Assembly (NCBI GenBank): GCA_900313855.1
Contig: OMSZ01000341.1
Location: 1-9,266 of the forward strand
Direction: 5' to 3'
Length of the DNA stretch: 9,266 nucleotides
Source of the DNA: an uncultured Eubacteriales bacterium
GTDB taxonomy: Bacteria > Bacillota > Clostridia > Lachnospirales > Lachnospiraceae
Shown here piece after piece: positions 1-7,886 of this stretch (position 1 is the first letter of the stretch; the number at the start of each line of letters is the position of its first letter). The position numbers and the translations under genes were made by a program. The notes under the pieces are model-generated. The model did not search any database. It saw only the letters and a program-made list of their open reading frames with translations, and was not told the DNA's origin.

Positions 1-1
1 A

Positions 2-1360
2 AAAGAGCTTGTCGGGTATATATTTGACAAAATAAAGAATGACGGACGCGCATTTACCTTCACTTACTTTGATCCCGAGGAGAAAAAGAAGAAGACGGCG
101 CGAGTTAAGCTTATCGACAGCAGGATCGTAGATGGGAGTATACTTTACAGGGTGACGACAGACGGAATAGAATTCTACCTTGATACAAAGGAGATCAAGG
201 ATGAGAGTAATATTTCCGTACAGCAGGTGCTGCTTGAGAAAATGATCCGCTCGGAGAATTTCGCGGGTGGTATTGAGGTTGTTAAAAGGATCAATAATGA
301 GGTCAGCAAGCTTTCCCTTAAGAAGAAGGAAGTGCTTGATCTGTTAAGCTATGATGTTATAGCCGGCGCTAAGGCAAGCGAGGAATTCATGAAGACGGTT
401 GCAAAATGGTTTGATGAGGAATCGAAGCTTTTTGAGAAGAACAGAGCGCTTATCGATAAAGCCTTTGCCAAGGCGAATCAGACAGGTTATCCGGCAGCCG
501 GTAATAATTTGACCAAAGATAAAATTGGTATTGAGTCGGATAAGGCTATAAATATGAGCGGTGAGAGTGGTTCTTCAAGCTCTTTAGGATCAGGATATGG
601 AAGTATGAACGGCAGGAACAACGCTATGCTTTCAGAGATACACCTGTTAGATACTGAGCTTAAGAAAACGATAATCAGGCATGGTGAGCTGATAAGGGAG
701 ACAATAGAGCTTCAAAATATTGCCGACGAGATGATCGGACGGGCAAAGCTTCGCAAATTAAGACCGGTATTTGATTTCCGCAACGCTCTTAACACCTGTA
801 TGAAGAAGGATGCTCCACAGAGTCTGTCGATGCTTGTGATGCCGCTTTTTATGCCGAAGCTTACCAAGAGCTTTAATATAGAGAGTATTGACCGTATGTT
901 AGATATTAAGAATGATAACGGTGATTACGGTGAAAAAGTGGAGAAGAAGGAGTTGGATCCGGATTTCAAGTATGATGACGAGATGGAGGATGAACGTATA
1001 GGCGGCAACTATGCGCGGCTGTTTGAGGAGCTGCTTGATCAGCTTTGGAAACATGGAAAAACAACCTTGGCGGAGCTTATGGCTATCTATGAGATCAAGT
1101 TCGGCAAGGAGATATATAGAAATGGAGATCTGTACTCGTTTCTTGTGCATTTAGCGCAGAAGGACAGATATGACATGGCATTCATGATGTCGAAGCAGGA
1201 TACCTTCCTTGAGGGGATCGTGATCGGTAAGCTAAGTATCCCGAAGAAGGATCAGTACGGGAAAATGGTGTTTGAGATATCATTTAATGAGGAAGAGGTA
1301 CTGACCTTTGGTGAAAAGGGTGAATATACGCTTACGGATATGTGCTTTGCGGCGGTGTGA
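2..1360 (+). CDS. jetA: Kleisin-like subunit of a Wadjet/MukBEF-type SMC complex (JetA/MukF-like), 5' partial
   Basis: The frame is open from base 2 to the TGA at 1358-1360, giving 452 visible residues. The true start lies left of the window; the GTG at 152 is only an internal codon, because clear protein-like sequence (FDKIKNDGRAFTFTYFD) precedes it. The visible N-terminus looks like the wing of a winged helix (LYRVTTDGIEFYLDTKEI), followed by charged helices. A Ser/Gly/Asn-rich linker (visible residues about 158-208) comes next, then another helical stretch, an acidic segment (DDEMEDERI) and a C-terminal domain (visible residues about 333-402) with the spacing of a winged helix. This winged helix-helices-winged helix plan fits MukF/JetA kleisins, which bridge the two SMC heads and bind the MukE/JetB subunit. 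From memory it resembles the DUF5716/JetA family, which I could not check. It is followed by a MukE-like and an SMC-like gene, which is the strongest support. Codon use matches the neighbours. Confidence 0.72.
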   Translation, partial: KELVGYIFDKIKNDGRAFTFTYFDPEEKKKKTARVKLIDSRIVDGSILYRVTTDGIEFYLDTKEIKDESNISVQQVLLEKMIRSENFAGGIEVVKRINNEVSKLSLKKKEVLDLLSYDVIAGAKASEEFMKTVAKWFDEESKLFEKNRALIDKAFAKANQTGYPAAGNNLTKDKIGIESDKAINMSGESGSSSSLGSGYGSMNGRNNAMLSEIHLLDTELKKTIIRHGELIRETIELQNIADEMIGRAKLRKLRPVFDFRNALNTCMKKDAPQSLSMLVMPLFMPKLTKSFNIESIDRMLDIKNDNGDYGEKVEKKELDPDFKYDDEMEDERIGGNYARLFEELLDQLWKHGKTTLAELMAIYEIKFGKEIYRNGDLYSFLVHLAQKDRYDMAFMMSKQDTFLEGIVIGKLSIPKKDQYGKMVFEISFNEEEVLTFGEKGEYTLTDMCFAAV

Positions 1361-1397
1361 TCACGATATGAAGAGGTAAGCTATGCGGATATGATGT

Positions 1398-1423
1398 ACA
1401 CTTGTGTGTAAGCACATATGTGT
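1398..1423 (+). promoter_or_regulatory. RNA hairpin in the jetA-jetB gap
   Basis: The arms 1398-1408 (ACACTTGTGTG) and 1413-1423 (CACATATGTGT) can form an 11-position stem closed by a TAAG tetraloop. Nine positions are Watson-Crick pairs, one is G-U and one is a T-T mismatch. No T-run follows, so it is unlikely to be an intrinsic terminator. It sits 38 bases after the jetA stop and 90 bases before the jetB start, in a 153-base gap that is long for this cluster. An mRNA-stability, processing or differential-expression element is possible, but a chance inverted repeat is not excluded. Confidence 0.35.
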
Positions 1424-1513
1424 TGGCTCTGAACCGACTTAAATAGGAACTAAGACAAACACGTGAAGCCGCCAGACGACATGAAAAAATGAGCCATAGA
1501 AGAGGAAATATAT

Positions 1514-2287
1514 ATGGAAATGAAGAATTTGGAAAAGGCGATGGACATTTATGCCCGCCTTGTTACAGGAGAAGATGTTGGAAGAAGCGGAGCAAATGCA
1601 TCGCTTTACGAGGATTATTACGGCAATGCCGAGGTGTATGAAATCCTTTCCGTGATGCTTAAGAAGCTTAATCTGCACATATATGAATATAAGGAAAGTC
1701 TTTTCTTATCGCCCGGTGACGGCAACAGGGTTTTCGGTTATACTAATGAGGAGATGAAGCGTGCGATGGGACTTCGATATAACCGTGAGCTTTATCTGGC
1801 ATACTTTATTATATATGAAATACTGCTCTTGTTTTATTCCGATTCGGCATCCTATCAGTTCAAGGAATATATAAGGATTGAAAATGTTGTCGGTGATGTT
1901 ACAAAGACGCTGTCGGTATTTACTAAGGATATTGCGATATACGATATTGATGAGGAGAAAGAGGAGAGTTTTAAGACGATAGCTCTTTTGTGGGACGAGC
2001 TTCCGGCAAGCACCGGTGAGAATCAGGAGGATATCAAGGCGTCACGCGCGTCAAAGTCAAGCCTTGTTAAGCTGGTGTTTAATTTCCTTATCAATGAGAA
2101 TCTTTTTATTGAGGTTAGCAGGAGATATTATCCTACACAGAGATTTGCGGCGTTGGTTGAGAATTATTTTGAGGAGTATCGCGGCGAGATCTATGACGCG
2201 CTGTCAAGAAAGCGTGAAGATGTCAGCGATGAAAATGTACTGTCGGAAAAGAGTAATGATGCAGGCAAAGAAACTGTAAGTCTCTGA
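1514..2287 (+). CDS. jetB: MukE/JetB-like winged-helix accessory subunit of the SMC complex
   Basis: This encodes 257 residues. The ATG at 1514 is chosen because AGAGGA (1501-1506) lies 7 bases upstream; the ATG at 1520 is a poorer alternative. Residues 34-136 are mostly helical and hydrophobic (for example LYLAYFIIYEILLLFY at 93-108). There is no signal peptide, and this stretch looks like a buried helix rather than a membrane span. Residues about 150-222 read as a winged helix, ending in FIEVSRRYYPTQRFAALVENYF, with paired strands and a basic turn. The tail (231-257) is polar and probably disordered. Size, position between the kleisin-like and SMC-like genes, and domain style fit MukE/MksE/JetB proteins, which dimerise on the kleisin and regulate the heads and DNA binding. 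It may belong to the family I remember as DUF6063. Identification rests more on context than on a diagnostic motif. Confidence 0.66.
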   Translation: MEMKNLEKAMDIYARLVTGEDVGRSGANASLYEDYYGNAEVYEILSVMLKKLNLHIYEYKESLFLSPGDGNRVFGYTNEEMKRAMGLRYNRELYLAYFIIYEILLLFYSDSASYQFKEYIRIENVVGDVTKTLSVFTKDIAIYDIDEEKEESFKTIALLWDELPASTGENQEDIKASRASKSSLVKLVFNFLINENLFIEVSRRYYPTQRFAALVENYFEEYRGEIYDALSRKREDVSDENVLSEKSNDAGKETVSL

Positions 2288-2338
2288 GTAACAGGGTCTT
2301 ATGATAATAATAATTTAAGTTATGGAAGAGGATTAAAA

Positions 2339-5300
2339 ATGCCTAACATTAACAGAATTCGTGTTAACAATGTAAAATATAATTTCGGAACACAGGGCTA
2401 TGACGATTTCTCCATGCGTATGTATGGAAAGAATACGTTGTATGATCTTGCTAATGGCGGTGGTAAGAGTGTGCTTATGCTGCTGCTTTTGCAGAACCTT
2501 ATTCCTAACTGCACGCTTGATGAGAAGCAGCCGATAGAGAAGCTTTTCAGAACAGGCGGCGGTAACACGACCATTCATTCTTTAGTCGAGTGGAAGTTAG
2601 ATGACAAGGATATCAAAGAGGGTATGCGCTACATGACAACCGGCTTTTGCGCAAGAAAGGCAAAGGAAGCAAATGTAGATTCCGATCCGGCAGACGGAGC
2701 GATATCTTTACCTGAAGAGACTGTTAAAAGTATAAAGGAAAATGCTTCCATAGAATATTTTAACTACTGTATCTTTTATCGTGATTACAATGAGAATGAT
2801 ATTGTTAACCTGCCGCTCCAAAACAGTAAGGAGAGGATTACTTATAGTGGTCTTAAGAATTATCTTAAGGATCTTGCAAAACGTAATCTGAATATCAAGG
2901 TATATGTGTTTGAAAGAAAAGGAGAGTACCAGCGTTTTATAAGCAGATACGGTCTCTTTGAGAGCCAGTGGGAGATAATCCGGGGTATTAACAAGACAGA
3001 GGGACATGTCAGAACTTATTTCGAGACACAGTATAAGACAACGAGAAAGGTTGTTGAGGATCTTCTTATTGAAGAGATCATAGAAAAGGCATTTCTTGTT
3101 AAGACCGAGCAGGATGATGTCAATGAGGATATGGCAAGGACTCTTCTTGATATTAAGGATAAATTAGTTGAGCTTTCTAAGAAAAAGAAAGAGATATCAA
3201 ATTTCGATAAAGAGACAGAGCTTATGCATCTGTTAGAGGGAAGAGTATCGTCATTTTTGAAGCTTTATGAGGAGAAGGACAGTATCGTCAAGACTTTGTC
3301 GGATATATATGCGACAGGGGAACATTTATGCAAACAGGGTGAAGAGGAGATTGAGGCAAGGAAGAAGAATAAGGAAGAGTTAGACTTAAAGCTTCTTTCA
3401 CACAGGAAAAAGACTGAGGAGCTTAAGATCGTAAGGGATCAGTATGCGCTTAAAAAGGCGGCGTCAGAGCTTTCGGTATTGCAGGAGCATGTGAACAGGT
3501 CCGTTGAAGAGCTTGAGACTGCCAGGAAGGAATTGGATCTTAAGGAGAGTATCAACGATTATCTGCAGTATCTTTCGGATCGTGCGCAGGTTAAGGAGAA
3601 CCGTGCGGTCATCGATGCATCAATGGAGGATAATTCCGATATATTGAATAAGCTTCATGTCTATGCTTATACGAAAAAGAAGATGGATGATGAGCGTCTT
3701 TCGACACTTAGAAAACAGTTGTCGGATAAGAAGGAGGAGCTTTCAAGGGTTTCAAAGGAGCTTACGAAAATGTCTCATATCCGCGAGGAGGGGACAACTG
3801 CCCTTGCGGTTGCAAAGAGTCACAGGGAACATTTTTCTGCGGAATATGCGGCCTGCATGGAAGAGATAAGAAAGGTGAGGTCGGAGATTTCCCTGCTGGT
3901 GCTTTCAGATATTTCGGAGCTTATGGATGAGTTGACCTTAGAGGATAAGGAGCTGAAAGAGCAGGAAAAGGATACTGAGGCGTCATACGTTTCTGATATC
4001 GATAAGATCAGTGAGCTTAAGCAGAATATATTTGAACTTAATAGAGAGTATGAACAGTTAAAAGATGACGCTGCAAAAGCTGATCAGATGCTTACGCTTT
4101 ATCTTGAGAATAAAGACCGCCTTAAGAAGATGCTGGCGATCTATGATGTTAAAGAAGCGGATATGCTCTATGAATCAGTAAAGGACCGCGCATTTAAGCA
4201 TACAATAACCGTTGCAAAGCTTGAGGAGAAGATAGCTAAGACCTCTAAGCATTTAGAGGAGGTTAAAGAGGGCAGGATCCTTGAAGAGACCTATGCCGTT
4301 AAAAAGGTTAAGGATTATATTGAGAGCCGACATGGAGAGTTTGTTATCTCGGGTGTTGATTATCTGTCTGCGCTGCATCCTGCAAACCGTGAGGATCTGC
4401 TTAACCGTTTTCCAATGCTGCCCTATGGTGTGGTTGCGAAGGATTTTGACCTTATTGAGGAGGATGCCAGAATTCATGAACTTGATCTTGGCAGTTATAT
4501 GGTGCCTGTTTTTGACAGGAAAAAGCTTGAGTCACCATATATACCTGAAAAGGCAGAGGGAATGCTGATACTTGCAAAGGAGCACAGAGCATTTATTGAA
4601 GAGGAAGCAATAGAGGACGAGATTAAGCATCTTGAAGATGAGCTTAAGGAATTATATGAGGAGCTTGGAGTTTTAAAGGAACTTGAGAATACTTATAATG
4701 AGGATCTTGATTATATAGCTTCCCTGCATGGAGTGTCGCTGCAAAATGCCGAGGATGCGGTAAGAGAGACAAAGGAAAAACTGATCGAGCATGAGAGACT
4801 TTCAAAAAAATACAGCGATCAGTTGAAGCAGACAGAAGCGCACAAGGAGCAGATGAGGGAGAAGGCTGATAGCATTCGTGAAAGAATTGCCGCTAACGGT
4901 AAGGAGCAGATAAAGCTTGCCGGAATAGCAGCTGTAAGCCGCCAGGCTGATGAGGCTAAGGAGCAGCTTGATTTCTACGAGGCTGAGGTTAAGAGATTGG
5001 AAAATGCTACCGAAAAAGCGGATTCTGATTATGAGAATGTACGCCTTAAGGAGTTTGATCTTAAGAATCAGGTTTCGCATATGGAGCAGCAGTCTGCCGA
5101 TATGCTTTCTGAGTGGGAGAGCTTATATAAGGAATACTATGTCGAAGGGAAATTTACCGCGGTTAATATTCCTGAGGAGCAGCTTCGTGCTGAATTTATT
5201 GCGGCCAAAACGCTTGTAAGTGAGGCGACAATAGTATTAGAGGATAAGAAAAAACTTATTGATACTCTGAATATAAGTATGGAGAGATCCTTAAAGCTTA

Positions 5301-6811
5301 TTGAGAGAAGAGGTATAGAGATTTCTGAATTGGAGGAGATTAAGGACAAGGGAGAACTCCATCCGTCAGAGGAAGCATTTATTAATCAGCTTTCCGGATA
5401 TGTGTCACAGATATCGGTACGCTGTGATCAGTTAAGAGCTGAGGCTAAGAACAAAGAGAAGGAAACAACCAAATTAGAGGGTAAGATAGAACAGGCGATT
5501 TCCGCACTGAAGGAGAGGTTCGGTGAGGACGCATTTGATGTGGATAAGGAACAGGAGCTCATGAATACCTTAAGTAAGGAGGAGGCTGTTCAGGCACTTG
5601 CCGAAAGCGACAGGATACTTAAGGAAATGATCGCGCAGATCAGGCAGGTTGAAGAAGAAAACCAGCAGTATGTGAAGAATCATAGTGTGATCGTCGATCT
5701 TTATAAGGATGTCAAGCGTATTGTACAGTCAGAGGAGCTTGATGTGTCTGACGGTCATGTTCTTACCGGCAATCAGAAGGATATAAGAGAGACTTTTGAA
5801 GAAAGCCTTTTGGTATATGATAAGAGTAACAAGACTCTTTCAAGAGCAAAGCAGGAGCTTCTAAGCTTTAAGACCCAGACGGCTAATACCTTCTTTGCAA
5901 TGGGAGCATTTGAGCTATCCAATTCAATGAAGGAGGATGTTGAGATTCCGGATACCTATGAGGATGCAAAGAATCTTTTGGTGAATATCAGGGATATGAT
6001 CTCATATATCGCTCTTGAGAAGGAAAGGGTTCTTAAGGGGATCGAGGATATGGAGACCATTAAGAATAATTTTGAGAATCAGTGTATCGAGCGCTGCAAG
6101 GATGTGCGGACGGAGCTTGATAAGCTTGATAAGCTTTCGCGTATCCAGTTAGACGGCGAGATGATACAGATGGTCAATCTGACAATACCGTATGTCAAGG
6201 ATGAATTTATCAAGCAGAGAATGTCTGACTACATAGATGAAGTGGTTAGTGGTGCCGATAAGTTTGATGATAACAGTGATCGTATCAAATACATGAAGAA
6301 CATGCTGTTATTAAAGAAGCTGTTCGGCGTTATGGTTACTGATATGAATGCGATCAGGCTTAAGCTTTATAAACGCGAACGCATTAAGGATCAGAGCAGA
6401 TATCTTCGCTATGAGGAAGCGGTGGGAAGTACCGGACAGTCACAGGGTATCTACATACAGTTCCTTGTGTCAATAATCAATTATATTTCCGGAATGTATG
6501 CTCCGGAAGCTGAGGCAAGTGATCTTAAGAAGGTTATATTTATTGATAACCCGTTCGGTGCCGCTAAGGATATATATATCTGGGAGCCGATATTTGCGCT
6601 GCTTGCAACCAATAATGTGCAGCTTATCGTTCCTGCCCGTGGAGCAACTCCTGCTATTACGAACAGGTTTGATGTGAATTATATCTTAGGCCAGCAGCTT
6701 GTTGGCGGCAGACAGCAGACGGTTGTTGTGGATTATAGAAGCCAGGTTGAGGCATCCGAGATGGAGTATGAGAACTTAGAGTATAGTCAGGTGACATTTG
6801 ATTTCATATAG
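2339..6811 (+). CDS. jetC: Divergent SMC-type ATPase (JetC/MukB-like) with hinge and long coiled coils
   Basis: This encodes 1490 residues. The ATG at 2339 has GGAAGAGG at 2324-2331, and a 51-base gap after jetB indicates one transcription unit. The N-terminal head opens with a strand (INRIRVNNVKYN) and a P-loop, LANGGGKS, with K43 and S44. Coiled coil, rich in Lys/Glu/Leu heptads, runs from about 235 to 650. A globular segment at about 654-750 with Pro, Gly and Tyr (for example NRFPMLPYGVVAKDFD) is the likely hinge. A second arm runs from about 755 to 1320, with a less coiled patch near 1130-1215. The C-terminal head carries a signature-like STGQSQ (1364-1369) and Walker B VIFIDNPFG, with D1403 followed by N1404. 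The protein is expected to use ATP to load on or extrude DNA with the two upstream partners. MukB and JetC are the closest concepts; Rad50/SbcC is less likely because no nuclease gene adjoins and the hinge lacks a CxxC zinc hook. Noncanonical ATPase residues are described under findings. Confidence 0.8.
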   Translation: MPNINRIRVNNVKYNFGTQGYDDFSMRMYGKNTLYDLANGGGKSVLMLLLLQNLIPNCTLDEKQPIEKLFRTGGGNTTIHSLVEWKLDDKDIKEGMRYMTTGFCARKAKEANVDSDPADGAISLPEETVKSIKENASIEYFNYCIFYRDYNENDIVNLPLQNSKERITYSGLKNYLKDLAKRNLNIKVYVFERKGEYQRFISRYGLFESQWEIIRGINKTEGHVRTYFETQYKTTRKVVEDLLIEEIIEKAFLVKTEQDDVNEDMARTLLDIKDKLVELSKKKKEISNFDKETELMHLLEGRVSSFLKLYEEKDSIVKTLSDIYATGEHLCKQGEEEIEARKKNKEELDLKLLSHRKKTEELKIVRDQYALKKAASELSVLQEHVNRSVEELETARKELDLKESINDYLQYLSDRAQVKENRAVIDASMEDNSDILNKLHVYAYTKKKMDDERLSTLRKQLSDKKEELSRVSKELTKMSHIREEGTTALAVAKSHREHFSAEYAACMEEIRKVRSEISLLVLSDISELMDELTLEDKELKEQEKDTEASYVSDIDKISELKQNIFELNREYEQLKDDAAKADQMLTLYLENKDRLKKMLAIYDVKEADMLYESVKDRAFKHTITVAKLEEKIAKTSKHLEEVKEGRILEETYAVKKVKDYIESRHGEFVISGVDYLSALHPANREDLLNRFPMLPYGVVAKDFDLIEEDARIHELDLGSYMVPVFDRKKLESPYIPEKAEGMLILAKEHRAFIEEEAIEDEIKHLEDELKELYEELGVLKELENTYNEDLDYIASLHGVSLQNAEDAVRETKEKLIEHERLSKKYSDQLKQTEAHKEQMREKADSIRERIAANGKEQIKLAGIAAVSRQADEAKEQLDFYEAEVKRLENATEKADSDYENVRLKEFDLKNQVSHMEQQSADMLSEWESLYKEYYVEGKFTAVNIPEEQLRAEFIAAKTLVSEATIVLEDKKKLIDTLNISMERSLKLIERRGIEISELEEIKDKGELHPSEEAFINQLSGYVSQISVRCDQLRAEAKNKEKETTKLEGKIEQAISALKERFGEDAFDVDKEQELMNTLSKEEAVQALAESDRILKEMIAQIRQVEEENQQYVKNHSVIVDLYKDVKRIVQSEELDVSDGHVLTGNQKDIRETFEESLLVYDKSNKTLSRAKQELLSFKTQTANTFFAMGAFELSNSMKEDVEIPDTYEDAKNLLVNIRDMISYIALEKERVLKGIEDMETIKNNFENQCIERCKDVRTELDKLDKLSRIQLDGEMIQMVNLTIPYVKDEFIKQRMSDYIDEVVSGADKFDDNSDRIKYMKNMLLLKKLFGVMVTDMNAIRLKLYKRERIKDQSRYLRYEEAVGSTGQSQGIYIQFLVSIINYISGMYAPEAEASDLKKVIFIDNPFGAAKDIYIWEPIFALLATNNVQLIVPARGATPAITNRFDVNYILGQQLVGGRQQTVVVDYRSQVEASEMEYENLEYSQVTFDFI

Positions 6812-6896
6812 GAACAGGTTTATGAGCGAACATTAAAGAAGCCTTTTCGTTGTTTGGATTGGTTTTACAGATAAACTTTGGGGTGAATATGTTTAT

Positions 6897-6902
6897 GGAG
6901 GG
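6897..6902 (+). promoter_or_regulatory. Ribosome binding site fixing the aldose epimerase start
   Basis: GGAGGG lies 7 bases before the ATG at 6910. The frame is open further upstream, with ATGs at 6850 and 6889, but those have only weak or no Shine-Dalgarno match. The residues they would add (MFGLVLQINFGVNMFMEGKY) do not look like part of the fold. The 6910 start is therefore preferred. Confidence 0.75.
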
Positions 6903-6909
6903 AAAATAT

Positions 6910-7785
6910 ATGCAGGCAATTATGGAAAATGACAAATTAAAGGTTACTATCAACCATTTTGGGGCTGAGCTTTCAAGTCTTATCAATAAGGAGACGGGAG
7001 AAGAATATATGTGGAATGCGGATGAGAAGTTCTGGAAACGTTCTGCCCCTGTACTTTTTCCGTTTGTGGGAAGCCTTAAGAATAAGGAATTTATATATGA
7101 GGGCAAGGCATATCCCATGGGACAACATGGATTTGCAAGAGATATGGAGTTTTCACTTGTGTCAAATGATGGAACGGAGTGCTGGTTTTCTCTTTCGTCA
7201 GATGATTCCACATATGAGAAGTATCCGTTTGCATTTACTTTAGAGATCGGATATAAGCTTATCGGCAATACGCTTAAGGTTACTTGGAAGGTTGTAAATG
7301 AGGACGAGAAGCAGATGTATTTCTCAATCGGCGGTCATCCTGCGTTTATGTGTCCGATAGGCGGTGCTGGTAAACAGACAGATTATTTTATTTCGTTTGA
7401 TACTGACAAGGATCTTACATATTCGAAGCTTTCTGAAAATGGTCTTGTGTATAAGAAGGATGCGGTGCTTGCAACGAATGGCGGGAAGCTTAAGATAGAT
7501 GAGCATTTGTTTGATGAGGATGCGCTTGTGGTTGAAGGCAATCAGGCTCATACGGTATCGCTTTGCAAGCCTGACGGTAAGGCGTATCTTACGGTGAAAT
7601 TTGATGCTCCGCTATTCGGACTTTGGTCACCTGCGAAGAAGACCGCACCGTTTGTATGCATCGAGCCATGGTATGGTCGATGTGATGCCGAGGAATTTTC
7701 CGGAACCCTTGCAGAGAGGGAGTATGGACATGAGCTTGATGCAGGCGAGGAATTTGAGGTTTCCTACGATATTATAGTCGAGTGA
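6910..7785 (+). CDS. Aldose 1-epimerase family protein (LacX/GalM-like mutarotase)
   Basis: This encodes 291 residues, the usual size of the short LacX-like branch of galactose mutarotases. Members interconvert alpha and beta anomers of aldoses, or act on sugar phosphates or other hexose derivatives, in the cytoplasm. The sequence shows the beta-rich mutarotase pattern. A first histidine motif GQHGFARD carries H73 and R77. The acid-type histidine lies in GGHPAF (H143), and the probable catalytic base is E252 in CIEPWYGRCD. An early NHFGAELSSL and LWSPAKKTAPF before the glutamate are also typical. There is no signal peptide. It starts 98 bases after the SMC gene and ends 101 bases before murT, so it may be read through from either side or have its own promoter. 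The physiological substrate cannot be deduced, and no sugar-utilisation genes adjoin it. Confidence 0.92.
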   Translation: MQAIMENDKLKVTINHFGAELSSLINKETGEEYMWNADEKFWKRSAPVLFPFVGSLKNKEFIYEGKAYPMGQHGFARDMEFSLVSNDGTECWFSLSSDDSTYEKYPFAFTLEIGYKLIGNTLKVTWKVVNEDEKQMYFSIGGHPAFMCPIGGAGKQTDYFISFDTDKDLTYSKLSENGLVYKKDAVLATNGGKLKIDEHLFDEDALVVEGNQAHTVSLCKPDGKAYLTVKFDAPLFGLWSPAKKTAPFVCIEPWYGRCDAEEFSGTLAEREYGHELDAGEEFEVSYDIIVE

Positions 7786-7830
7786 TACAATAAACGGGGA
7801 GAGAATCTGATAAGTCGAGACGATTGTACC

Positions 7831-7861
7831 TTGATGATATTTTCAGATGATTTTATATAAT
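7831..7861 (+). promoter_or_regulatory. Candidate sigma-A promoter for murT
   Basis: A perfect -10 hexamer TATAAT occupies 7856-7861, with TTGATG at 7831-7836 as a -35. The 19-base spacer is long; reading the -10 as TATATA at 7854-7859 gives an ideal 17. Initiation would fall near 7868, leaving about 19 bases of leader before the murT start with its AGGAG at 7874-7878. The AT-rich stretch makes chance matches likely, so this is a moderate call. Confidence 0.45.
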
Positions 7862-7886
7862 CTTATATGATTTAGGAGAAAAGCAG

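Noticed and set aside
152..154. GTG as the start of the first gene
   Set aside because: The frame continues open to the window edge with sensible protein sequence and no ribosome binding site stands in front of this GTG.
1368..1394. Mini reading frames after an AGAGG in the jetA-jetB gap (ATG at 1383 followed by two codons and a stop)
   Set aside because: Too short to support as a leader peptide. No codon run of one amino acid and no attenuator-terminator follow.
2339..6811. SbcC/Rad50-type repair nuclease subunit as identity of the large ATPase
   Set aside because: The central segment has no CxxC zinc hook, a globular hinge is present, and the neighbours are kleisin-like and MukE-like rather than an SbcD/Mre11 nuclease.
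6850..6877. Promoter-like TTGTTT and TAAACT before the aldose epimerase
   Set aside because: Both hexamers are weak and the spacer is 16; not better than chance in AT-rich sequence.
6804..7268. A 154-codon open frame on the - strand overlapping the aldose epimerase start
   Set aside because: It lies antisense to a gene with clear catalytic motifs. The translation shows no domain pattern, so it is a shadow frame.
7805..7848. Inverted repeat ATCTGA / TCAGAT between the epimerase gene and murT
   Set aside because: Only 6 bp with a 32-base loop and no proper T-run, so not a credible terminator.
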